Assembly: GCA_035079385.1 (NCBI GenBank)
Contig: JAVHKY010000005.1
Coordinates: 3,410,001 to 3,474,000, forward strand
Length of the DNA: 64,000 nucleotides
Direction: 5' to 3'
From: Aspidiotus rigidus
Lineage: Eukaryota; Arthropoda; Insecta; Hemiptera; Diaspididae
Numbering within the stretch: the stretch's first letter is position 1; each line of letters opens with the position of its first letter. The translations under genes and the position numbers were made by a program. Shown here in pieces: positions 33,438 through 43,499 of this stretch. The notes beneath the pieces are model-generated. The model saw only the letters and a list, made by a program, of their open reading frames with translations, made no database searches and was not told where the DNA came from.

Positions 33438-33724
33438 TTACTCACGATTATTATACGAGTAAATCGCTGGCGAATAAAAGTTACTAATCCTGTAGCTGTC
33501 GGTTTTAAAGTTTATACTGTCCTTACATTTCATAATTTCTATCGCTTCACGAATTTTTCTTTTCCTATCATGCTTGTCGAAGCAACAAATGGACGCATTT
33601 TCAAAATCAAAAAGATGTCCCTCACCATGAGAGTGCTCACATAAGGCCGTACATTTTTGTTTAAGTTTTACATCACATTTATGTTGACTTATTCTGCAAC
33701 GAAGCAACTGTCTCGTTTCGCCAA
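33438..33724 (-). pseudogene. PLE GIY-YIG C-terminal fragment
   Basis: Minus-strand frame with GETRQLLRCRISQHKCDVKL, then CEHSHGEGHLFDFENASI and KRKIREAIEIMKC, the second half of a PLE GIY-YIG nuclease (the GIY strand itself is cut away just before GETRQ). It stops at 33438. The frame extends artificially upstream through the inverted pseudo-LTR; that extension should not be counted. The 5' truncation coincides with the start of the inverted pseudo-LTR. Confidence 0.75.
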
Positions 33725-33869
33725 TATTTATCGATCCTGAAGAAGAACGTGTGTACGTTCGAAACGTCGATTGTCGTATTAGTAAAAAATTTTTTAAGAC
33801 GACAGTGCTTTCAAGCACATTATTGTGTTTATGATATACTCGTCTGGACAAGTCCTTTTATTATTTTGT
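33725..33869 (+). repeat. PLE pseudo-LTR (inverted copy) with hammerhead motif
   Basis: Inverse of 33214-33358. On the plus strand the hammerhead boxes are CTGAAGA (33737-33743), stem II 33745-33760, GAAA (33761-33764) and CGTC (33765-33768). Inverted pseudo-LTRs joined to 5'-truncated copies are a known PLE habit. Confidence 0.7.
33737..33768 (+). ncRNA. Hammerhead ribozyme motif (plus strand)
   Basis: Matches the core consensus exactly: CUGAAGA, GAACGU-GUGU-ACGUUC hairpin, GAAA, CGUC. It differs from the minus-strand copy at 33315-33346 in the base before GUC. Self-cleavage is inferred from the family. Confidence 0.65.
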
Positions 33870-35054
33870 AAACTAACCAAACTAACTAGACTAACCAAAC
33901 TAACTAAACTAACCTAACTGACCTAACTAACCTAACTAACCTAACCAAACTAACCAAACTAACTAAACTAACTAACCTAACTGACCTAACTAACCTAACT
34001 AAACTAACTAAATTAACTAAACTAACCAAACTAACTAACCTAACTGACCTAACTGACCTAACTAACCTAACTAAACTAACTAACCTAACCAAATTAACTA
34101 AACTAACCCAACTAACTAAACTAACTAAACTAAACTAACTAAACTAACTAAACTAAACTAAACTAACTAAACTAACCAAACTAACTATACTAACCTAACT
34201 GACCTAACTAACCTAACTAACTAACCTAACCAAACTAACTAAACTAACCAAACTAACTAGACTAACCAAACTAACTAACCTAACCAAACTAACTAAACTA
34301 ACCAAACTAACTAAACTAACCAAACTAACTATACTAACCAGACTAACCAAACTAACTAACCTAACTAAACTAACCAAACTAACTAAACTAACCAAACCAA
34401 CTAACCTAACTAAACTAAACTAACTAAACTAACTAACCTAACTAAACTAACTAACCTAACCAAACTAACTAAACTAACTAAACTAACCAAACTAACTATA
34501 CTAACTAGACTAACCAAACTAACTAACCTAACTAAACTAACCAAACCAACTAAACTAACTAAACTAACCTAACTAAACTAACTAACCTAACTAAACTAAC
34601 CAAACTAACTAAACTAACCAAACCAACTAAACTAACTAAACTAACCTAACTAAACTAACTAACGTAACTAAACTAACTAACCTAACTGAACTAACTAACC
34701 TAACCAAACTAACTAAACTAACTAAACTAACCAAACTAACTAACCTAACCAAACTAACTAAACTAACCAAAATAACTAAACTAACTAACCTAACTAAACT
34801 AACCAAACTAACCAAACTAACTAAACTAACCTAACTGACCTAACTAACCTAATTAAACTAACTAACCTAACTAAACTAACTAAACTAACCAAACTAACTA
34901 AACTAACTAACCTAACTGACCTGACTAACCTAACTAAACTAACTAAACTAACTAACCTAACTGACCTGACTAACCTAACTAAACTAACTAAACTAACCAA
35001 ACTAACTAAACTAACTAAACTAACTAAACTAAACTAAACTAACTAAACTAACTA
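33870..35054. repeat. Degenerate telomere-like 9-bp tandem array (right block)
   Basis: Continues the array seen at 30858-32628 with the same units and more CTAACTGACC variants near 33910-34080 and 34850-34970. The unit order on both sides of the PLE is alike, so the PLE interrupted one array. It ends by sliding into (AAAT)n. Confidence 0.85.
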
Positions 35055-35056
35055 AC

Positions 35057-35135
<79 letters not shown>

Positions 35136-35136
35136 A
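35055..35136. repeat. (AAAT)n microsatellite
   Basis: About 20 uninterrupted TAAA units directly continuing the telomere-like array, ending at AAAAGACATG. Confidence 0.9.
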
Positions 35137-35139
35137 AGA

Positions 35140-38100
35140 CATGTGAATGTCCAAACATCAAACCAAAGGTACTTGTTTTTTCCCCCTCCTATCATATTAT
35201 AAGGCTTTAGGGCTGAAATTTTTCCAAGTCTCGAAAATAATGACGTCACAATTTAAATGCGCTCGCACTCGGGCTCGTTTTCTGTAAATACTCCCTGAAC
35301 AAAAGAGACAGCGGGTTCCCCGCTAATAAGGTGGTCACCAACATTCCGTAGCGTTTCTTGGCTAAGTTTTCTTTTGCTATATCATCTTTCTCGCGATTTG
35401 TAATTAGTCATAAGCGGAGGCAAAATCATAACTCTCAAATGATAAGTACGTGAAAATTTGTGAGAATTTGATACGACGTGCATATGAAGTTTATTAAATG
35501 TGTGTGTACGTTAGAAAATATGAAACGTTCTTTATGTTTATTAGCTACCTTAATTATTTGTTCTATTTTCCGTCCTCAATTTAAAATTCAATTTGAAGTT
35601 CCTATTTGACCATTTCCTTCGCATAACTCTTTTTTTCATATTCACACTGTCAAGTTTCCCGAATTTTATTAAATTTAAACAATGAATTTTAAATTGTTGT
35701 GATAGATACTTTTATGAGAGTCTTTCATAAGAGATTTCTTAATACCAGTCACGAAGACAAGAGTCGACCATAGAGGGATATCAATCTAAACATTTTTTTT
35801 ATGTTCAATTTCGTAGTTTTACTATGTAACAGCGTTAAACTATAGCTGTTAATGACTTACCTAATTTTTTTCTCAAAATTCTCATGAGTACATGCGAAAA
35901 GAGAACTGGCAAATTTTTTTGTAAACAAGGTGATGGTTTTCTTTCGAACGAAGAAAAGAATAATGATACCATAATCCGTTCTAGTTTATGACACATTTTC
36001 GTTATTGGCGTCATTTTTTCGCTTTCTTTTCTCAATTTTTAAAGGAAAAAGAAACGAAAAAAAAGTACGCTAATGCTAGGATTCCCGATGGTGAGTCGTA
36101 TTTCGTCAAACAAAACTATATGACCGAAGGAGTTTTCCTCAATCATATTTCTAAAAAATGAACTTTTGTTTCGAACCAGCGCCATAAATAGAGAAATGGA
36201 AAGCTTCTATTCTGTTAGAGTAGTAAAGGATGGTAAAACAATGTCCTCGAAAATATTTTTAAATTTTTCCTCGAGTATTTCATGGTTCGATTAAGAAAAA
36301 TAGACTTCCGACCCAGAGAAAAAAAAACTCCGTTGACACGATTACAATCAGCTTTAGCAAAAAGTTTCGAACTTTCGAGTTTATTATAATCAATAAATTT
36401 AAGATTGCTGGATGGCAAATTAATCACTGTTATCAAACGACATAGAAAAGAATTCCTCTTACAGATACCGAAATTATTACGTCAATTTTTCAACTTTTAA
36501 AAATTCGAATCACTTTGTGGTAAAAGAGTGATGAGTGGAACGAGTATATGTTAGTGAGATGAAAAGTAAACGAGAGGCTGGTCTGATGGGCTTTTAAAAC
36601 GTGATTTATCTCGTAAAAGAGGCTTTCCTTTTCGAGTATTAACTTCATCTTATGCAATATTTTCACGCGTTTTGTATACCCTATTTTTGCAAATATTGCC
36701 TTTGGAGTCGTAGAAAAGCGCTCGATAATCTAGAAAAAATTTTTTCATCATTTTACGCGCCGCGATCGTATATTATGACGAAGCGGTCATTTATTCAAAA
36801 TGACACTTCGGGCAGCCGGCTATATCTGTTTCATTTGTGACATGAAACTTTCGAGTAAACGCTGTCGGATAATTCGACGATATTTCCTGGATCCTTCTTG
36901 CAAGACAATGGTATCAAATTTAGAATACGAAGGGAGAGCAGTAGTTTTACTTTGTGGGCGTCGTTTCTATTCTCTACATTACAAAGACTTTAAACCCTCT
37001 TCTCGAATACGAAAATTCATGATGCATGCAGACAGTTTATGAATTATTATAAATAATTTTCCAACAAAATCTGGAGTATATATAGACGTTGAATTTAACG
37101 TAGGTACACAAGAATTGACACTCGGGTATCCTAGGGAATATGAGTGCCAGTCGAGTTTTTAAGAACTTCTAAATTGATACCTATTGACATAAACACGCTC
37201 TTATTTTCTGTATACAAATACGACACATTTCAAACCGCCTTAGGATCACTTAAAAACGACCAAGCGCCATCACGACTCATTTTTTGTTTACTAGTTAATA
37301 TATTTAAACAGGAAAACAGTTTCGAGGGTACCCCAAAACTCATTTTTCTGCATATATTTTAGGATCAATTTTTAGCGTTGAGAAAAATTTGGTTTCCAAA
37401 CATAGTAAACAATGTCGTAATGCGATTCAAGTACGGTGCTGCTATATTTCATAATTTTTTTCTTTGTTTTTTTTTTTTTTTTTCATTTATTCGTCGATAT
37501 ACTGTATTTCTAAATAAGGGCAAGCAGTTCGTGAAGAACATGCAGAATGTATCGGATTTCCGATAATACATCTTTCTCTAGCCCCTTAGTATCGCTGGAA
37601 AGTAACTGAGACAGGGGACTCGAAAATATGAACAAGATTGCCATTAAAACCAGGAAAGGATGACATCATTTTCGTCTTTGATAAAATAAGCTGGCGTGAT
37701 ACTTCGGTAAGAAGGCTCACGAATAGGACCTAATTATGCTTAGGAACTATAGTCGCGGAATTGCGCTTGTTATCTTTTCATTCCTCCTATTCTACAACAA
37801 TAAATTGTCACATGCTCATTTTACTTTGTATTTCAACGAATATGTACGAGTCGCTGTTCACGTCAAGATAGGTGTACATGTTTTCACGAAACGTAACTGT
37901 GAATTCATAATGAACGAGCGTGATTTGATTTTGATCCGAGCTGTTAATATTACTGAAATTCTCGAACGAGATTAATTTTCTTCTGAACATGATGAAATTT
38001 ACTTCTTTCGTGCGAGGGAGCTGATAGTGTATATTTGTTCGTTTCCGTTCGTACGGAGCATCCTCCTAATTGATCACGAAGCATACTGAGGTTTTTCAAT

Positions 38101-38660
38101 TATGGAACTGAATGAGCATCCTGACGTACAATTTTATTTGACATTTTATGAACTGTTTGTACAAAGAGGTACAATTAAAGATAAATCTCGATTGAATGTG
38201 TAGGTACTTACTATTAATAACTTCATGTAAGAATGCTTGTGCATAATCTTATAATTAAGTATTGTAAGAAGGCAAATCTCAACATATGAAGAGAAAGAAT
38301 TTTTCTTGCGATGCTGCAAATCACAGAAGAGAAGTTTTTAATGAATTAAAATTCACAAAAGCGTAAATGTCTTAAGATTAGTCACTGAAAATGATTGTAA
38401 GTGAGGACGTCAAAAATCGAAAACGTCACAAAAGATCATATGTCTTGAGTATAGTAACGTCATTTATGATGATGTCACTGAAAATGGTCGTGATATTCAA
38501 GGACTGGGCCTGCAACCGATATACAGAAGTAAATCTGAAGAGGGCTCTTTTCTGAGAGCTTTTCTGGTCTGTCCTATCTTCAGCTCGAAGAAATTAAGGA
38601 ATGCTTCGCAGAAGATTTCGGACCACGTAATACCCACCGTATCTATTATCTATTATACAA
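35140..38660. other. Unannotated AT-rich DNA
   Basis: Apart from a short GGCTGAAATTTTTCCAAGTC piece near 35210 related to the satellite at 42300, I see no repeat or gene. A 79-codon frame at 37736-37975 starts with a hydrophobic signal-like stretch (IALVIFSFLLFY) but has no homologue I recognise and may be chance. Confidence 0.4.
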
Positions 38661-38667
38661 AGAGAAG

Positions 38668-40801
38668 TTTTTTTTTTCTTTTTTATTACGGAGCTATGCG
38701 ACTACGCATACGGGTCATCAGCTCCATTTAATCTTTAATTGTACAAAGTTGTTATTAGATGGCTCAAGGTTATTACAGTAATTTGTAGAAGTAAGTGGAG
38801 CGGAGGTAATTGAGGGAATTTTCGATGGTTTCAGAGTTGTTGGATAGAGCGGGGGTGATAGATAAGGGAACGTTGTAGGCGGATCGTTAAAATTTGGAGG
38901 ACGGGACATGAAAAGAGATGTTGAACGGTGAGGTTATCTAATTGGCAGTAGTTACATGACGGCGGGGCGTGAAGTCGTAAGAGGAGGTAAGAGTGGGTAA
39001 GTCGGGTATGGCCAATCCTAAGACGAGCGAGGATGACCTCTTCTTGACGGCAGTTTCTATTTGAAGAGGACCATGGAATAGGGAAGCTTTTGATTGATCT
39101 TAGTTTGTTATGGTATTGTTTTTCCCAAAGGTTATGCCAAGAAGTTAGTATTTTAGAACGGTAATATTTTTGAAGGTCGTATACTGGTGAATGAGCTGGG
39201 TCAGTAATTTTTGGTAAGAGGGTGGAGTTCTTGGCCGCACGGTCAACGTTTCCATGTGGGGGGTGATCGATGTGACCCGGAATCCAGATGAAGGTGACTG
39301 ATGATTTGATAGAGGTTAGCGTGTGGAGAATGACGTGAATGCGTTGAGTGATGGGGTTGTTCGAATGAGGATCTTGTAGAGACATGAGGGAGGAAAGTGA
39401 GTCGGACAGTAAGATATAGTTGAGTCTGGGAGGGCGTTGAGTAAGGGTCGAGAGACAAGAACGAATAGCACTCAGCTCAGCTGTAAAAACAGAGGCAGTG
39501 TTTCTTAAGCGATAGGCCGTAGTTTTGTCTTGGATGGAGTACGCGTAGCCTGTTTTATTTTTTGTTCTGGAGCCATCAGTGTAACATAATATTATATGGT
39601 CGGGGAATTCTGCTATAATTTCTGAGACAAGTTTTCGGTAGGCAGTGTTGCTTGAGTTTGGAATATTTGTGAGATCGAATCTGATAGTTGGAGGGGTGAA
39701 TAGCCATGGAGGAATGGATGATTTAATAGGAAAGAGGGGATTGAATTTTGGAGGATTAAAGTCGAGATACGGTTTCAGAGAGTTTACTGAGGTATTTGGA
39801 GGGAAGGAGGGCGAAGCGGTGTCAGTGAGAAGTTCGGGAAATTGAGCTGAGGATGCGAGGAAGTTGGCAGTTAATACTAGTGTGCGAAAGTGAAGAGGAA
39901 GTTCGGCTGCTTCAGCACAGAGGCTGAGATTTGGACTAGTGCGGAATGCTCCAAGGGAGATTCTGAGAGCTGTTGATTGAACAGTGTTTAATAATTTAAG
40001 GGATGACTTGTTTGATTGGGAGTAGATCGGGGAGCCGTAGTCTAATTGGGAACGGATGAGACTTTTGTATAGTTGGAGAAGTAATTTTCGGTTGCATCCC
40101 AGACGGGGGTGAGACAGATATTTGAGAATATTAGTGGCATTTAGACATTTGGCTTTGAGAAGTTTTATATGGGAGATCCAAGAAAGGTTGTGGTTGAAGG
40201 TGAACCCGAAGAACTTATAAGAGTCAAGAATTTTGATTGGAAAGCCTTGAAGGAATACAGGAGGTATTGAAATTTTTGGACGGCGGATTTTTCGGAATAT
40301 AACAAGACCAGTTTTGCTCGATGAGAAGCGAAAACCACGGTCTGAGGCCCACGTGGATATTTTATCCAAAGTTTCCTGGAGGAGTCGTGATGCTCGATGA
40401 GGGTTTGAAGATTTAAGAGAAATACTGTAGTCATCGGCGAAAAGGCGTTGTATAAGTGGAAAGGATGAACAATTAGAGATGTCATTTATAGCTATCAAAA
40501 AAAGTGGGACACTCCAGACTTCACCTTGGGGGATGCCGTTTTGGATGGTGTGGTGAGAAGAGAGGTGATTTTCGATCCCAACGGTAAGTTGAAAACGAGC
40601 GATAAGAGATATAGTAAATGTACAATGCTGCACGAAAAAACTTGAACTTGAATATTCACTATGAAGGATTGAGTAGAAACTATAAAGAACACTGAACTGC
40701 ACTGTACGGCTGTAACACGTGGACTCAAAGAGAAGTTGAGAAATCGCAAATCCATTTAACTTCCTTCGTATAGCACCTACGAGCTCGGAATTTTTTTTCA
40801 T
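38668..40801 (-). mobile_element. LINE, I-group type, with long open RT-RNase H frame, 5'-truncated
   Basis: A 656-codon minus-strand frame (40801-38831). RT motifs: NGIPQGEVWSVPLFLIAIND (usual form GIPQGSVLSPLLF) and the catalytic FADD in LFADDYSISL. Then comes the linker LRISLGAFRTSPNLSLCAEA. RNase H has all four acidic sites in context: CYTDGSR, FTAELSAIRSC, LLSDSLSSL and HGNVDRAAK. It ends with EEVILARLRIGHTRLTHSYL and CNYCQLDNLTVQHLFSCP. The 3' UTR ends at about 38668 in a T/A-rich tail after GAGCTGATGACCC. The endonuclease and early RT are missing, so it cannot move by itself, but the lack of stops suggests a young insertion. Confidence 0.85.
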
Positions 40802-40888
40802 CGCTTTGGCTTGCCTAGGAGAAGGTTTATACGTAGTAAATTTAAATTTGTGAAATCAGTCTAATGAAGGGTAGTATACATATTCTTA

Positions 40889-40911
40889 GGGAGGGGGGAG
40901 GGGGGGGGGGT
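40889..40911. other. G-run, quadruplex-prone
   Basis: Nearly pure G (GGGAGGGGGGAGGGGGGGGG...) just upstream of the LINE's truncated 5' edge. A C-rich counterpart lies at about 41702-41719. Either could form quadruplex or i-motif structures. Confidence 0.6.
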
Positions 40912-41209
40912 AATGGATACAGAAAATGAAAAGTCTGTATCATTCATCGTTTTGTTGAATGCTAAGCAATCATTTTAGTGAATGGTTATGGAAAATTGAT
41001 GTGTGCTAGGCAATTATTTTTGAAAAATGATCCTTCTTAACCATTTTTAATTGAATTCCATGGTAATTTTCGAATACTTATACCACCAGTAATTGAATTT
41101 TGCTTAATAGAGAAAATAATTGTCTCTGACGAAGAAAGAATTCGCGTCACTTTTGAAAATCAACTGCGGAGTAACGGATGTTTTTTTTTATTCTAAATTT
41201 TGAATTGAA

Positions 41210-41362
41210 ATGCCAAAACGTAAAAAAGAAAATTTAGGGCGGTTGACGAACAAAGGGAAGAGGACTCGACTCAATTCTGAAATATCGACATCGGGAAATG
41301 TAGAAAACGGTCACCAGAACGATAATAGTTCATACACTGCGTACATTATCGAGAAAGAATAG
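41210..41362 (+). CDS. 50-codon basic ORF, possible start of a larger element protein
   Basis: ATG at 41210, stop TAG at 41360-41362. The start MPKRKKENLGRLTNKGKRTR resembles the basic N-termini of arthropod Helitron and related element proteins (LGR.T..ARR.R pattern). No helicase or Rep motif follows, so it is at best a fragment. A chance ORF is also possible. Confidence 0.25.
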   Translation: MPKRKKENLGRLTNKGKRTRLNSEISTSGNVENGHQNDNSSYTAYIIEKE

Positions 41363-41725
41363 GGCAAATTTCTGTACAGTCTTTAAGGAAGTTTCTTCTT
41401 CTCGATACTTCCTTAATTGTAATACCCACCGTATGTACTAATATTAAGTCTCTGATATTCCAGATCAGAGTGGAACAAAGATGCAGACCTCTTGGTTTCC
41501 ATATCTTGACAAGATCACTTGAGCTCTACATCTTGGTAGGAAAAGAAGCTCCAGATCTTTTAAAAAAATTAAAAAATAAATTTCCGTCACGTAACAGTCA
41601 AAACCAAGAGACCCGGATACAAAGGCGCATGGCGACTCAAGCTTGATGACATGTTCCATGTCTTTTCTCTCGCCGGACCCCGATTTTGAAACTCGCGAGT
41701 ACACCCCCCCTCCCCCCCGTCAAGA

Positions 41726-42250
41726 GAAATCTCTACCCCGTGGGTGATTCAGAAATTCGCGAATACACCCCGCGTAATAATAATAATTAATAATTAATAA
41801 ATAAATAAATAAATAATTAATATAATTAATAATTAGAAAATCTCTACCCCGTGGGTGATTCAGAAATTTGCGAGTACACCCCGCGTAATAATAATAATAA
41901 ATAATTATTTAATTAAATACCTAAATAAATAAATAAATAAATAATTGAATAAATAAATGATTAAATAATTAATATAATTAATAATTAGAAAATCTCTACC
42001 CCTTGGGTGATTCAGAAATTCGCGAGTACACCCCGCGTAATAATAATAAATAATTAATTAATTAATTAATTAATAATTAAATAATTAATTAAATAAATAA
42101 ATAAATAATTAAATAATTAAATAAATAAATAAATAAATAAATAATTAAATAATTAAATAAATAAATCATTAAATGATTAATATAATTAATAATTAGAAAA
42201 TCTCTACTTTGTGGGTGATTCAGAAATTCGCGAGTACATCCCACGTAATA
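41726..42250. repeat. Four copies of a ~55-bp unit spaced by AAAT/AATT microsatellite
   Basis: Units AATCTCTACCCCGTGGGTGA then TTCAGAAATTCGCGAGTACA then CCCCGCGTAATAATAA start at 41726, 41836, 41987 and 42196 and differ at a few sites. The spacers are (AAAT)/(AATT) runs of varying length, a likely source of array growth. Confidence 0.85.
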
Positions 42251-42289
42251 ATAATAAATAATTAATTATTAATTAATAATTAAATAATT

Positions 42290-42929
42290 AAATAAATAAA
42301 GGCTGAATAGTCGAAATTTTTCCAAGTCCCCTAGACTTGAATTGTCTCATACCACTCCAATACAACAGCGAGACAGGGGGCGAACGAGCGGAGCGAGTTC
42401 GCGCTACCTCATATTTCTCATAGAAGACTGCGCTACCTCATATTTTTCAAAAAAGACTTGAATTTTCTCATAGCATTCCAATACAACAGCGAGATCGCTC
42501 GTTCGCCCCACCGAAAGTTGAAACCTCAAAATATAGAACGCCCACCATTACCTCAAAATATTTCTCATACAAGACTTATACGACGCCAAGATAGGTAAAG
42601 GGGTAAACGAATAATATCTCACGAACACTTGACCTAGTACAAGAATTAATGATAAATAAATAAATAAATAAATAATATTAAATAATTGAATAATTGAATA
42701 ATTAAATAAATAAAGGCTGGATAGTCGAAATTTTTCCAAGTCCCCTAGACTCGAATTGTCTCATACCATTCCAACACAACAGTGAGACAGGGGGCGAACG
42801 AGCGGAGCGAGTTCGCGCTACCTCATATTTCTCAAAAAAGACTTGAATTTTCTCATACCATTCCAATACAACAGCGAGATCGCTCGTTCGCCCCACCGAA
42901 AGTTGATACGAACACTTGACCTAGTACAA

Positions 42930-42968
<39 letters not shown>

Positions 42969-43235
42969 AGGCTGGATAGTCGAAATTTTTCCAAGTCCCC
43001 TATACTTGAATTGTCACATACCATTCCAATACAACAGCGAGTTCGCGCTACCTCGTATTTCTCATATTTGTAAAAGACTTATACGACGCCAAAATAGGTA
43101 AAGGGGTAAACGAATAATATCTCACGAACACTTGACCTAGTAGAAGCCTAGATTGAAATATTTCAAGATGACTGATAAAATATAAAAGACATGGAACATG
43201 ATTCTCATTTATTTGGCTATGCCAGAAAATTTTTT
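42290..43235. repeat. Satellite family with GGCTGGATAGTCG units
   Basis: Three units start in an (AAAT) run: about 42290, 42708 and 42960, each opening AAGGCTGGATAGTCGAAATT, then TTTCCAAGTCCCCTAGACTT. The first two also carry GGGGGCGAACGAGCGGAGCG and its inverse CGCTCGTTCGCCCC, so each can fold. The end (43109-43231) matches 18829-18959. Confidence 0.8.
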
Positions 43236-43331
43236 TTTTTTTTTCTCTCTCTTTTTTTTCGCAATTGCATAGGGGCTCTAGCCTTGCCACAGGCAAGAGC
43301 CCCAAAAATGAAGTTCATAGGTTTTGTTCCT

Positions 43332-43363
43332 CTGATGATATAGGAAGTAACCTACAAAACGTC
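43332..43363 (+). ncRNA. Degenerate hammerhead-like motif
   Basis: CTGATGA (43332-43338), a short TAGG/CCTA stem, then CAAA where GAAA is expected, then ACGTC. A GAGCCGTTAAAGTCTAATAA segment follows at about 43400. It looks like the remains of a PLE pseudo-LTR; the changed core base predicts loss of cleavage. Confidence 0.35.
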
Positions 43364-43499
43364 AGGCCTTATCTCTTTTTTGTTTTTAATCTGTGGACGG
43401 CAGAGCCGTTAAAGTCTAATAAATATTTTTCACGGAAAGATACTCGTAAAGTACCTTTACATCAATCGATTTTGACAATGTAAATACCCAATTATATCA

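Larger units (their letters stand above)
32629..33869 (-). mobile_element. Permuted Penelope-like element inside the array
   Basis: On the minus strand the order is inverted pseudo-LTR (33869-33725), GIY-YIG 3' end (33724-33438), 3' UTR, sense pseudo-LTR (33358-33214), then the N-terminal half of the ORF (33215-32629). Thus the end of the element precedes its beginning across one pseudo-LTR, with the middle (RT) missing. Both edges join the same 9-bp array. Such an arrangement can come from tandem PLE copies or from a circular or multimeric template, and PLEs with hammerheads could generate the latter. Confidence 0.8.

Noticed and set aside
30979..34395. Long minus-strand ORFs of Leu-Val-Ser repeats
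   Set aside because: They arise because a 9-bp tandem repeat has no stop in that frame; composition follows the repeat unit exactly.
30858..35054. Canonical insect telomere (TTAGG)n
   Set aside because: The dominant unit is 9 bp (TTAGTTTAG/TTAGTTTGG) with only scattered TTAGG; called telomere-like only.
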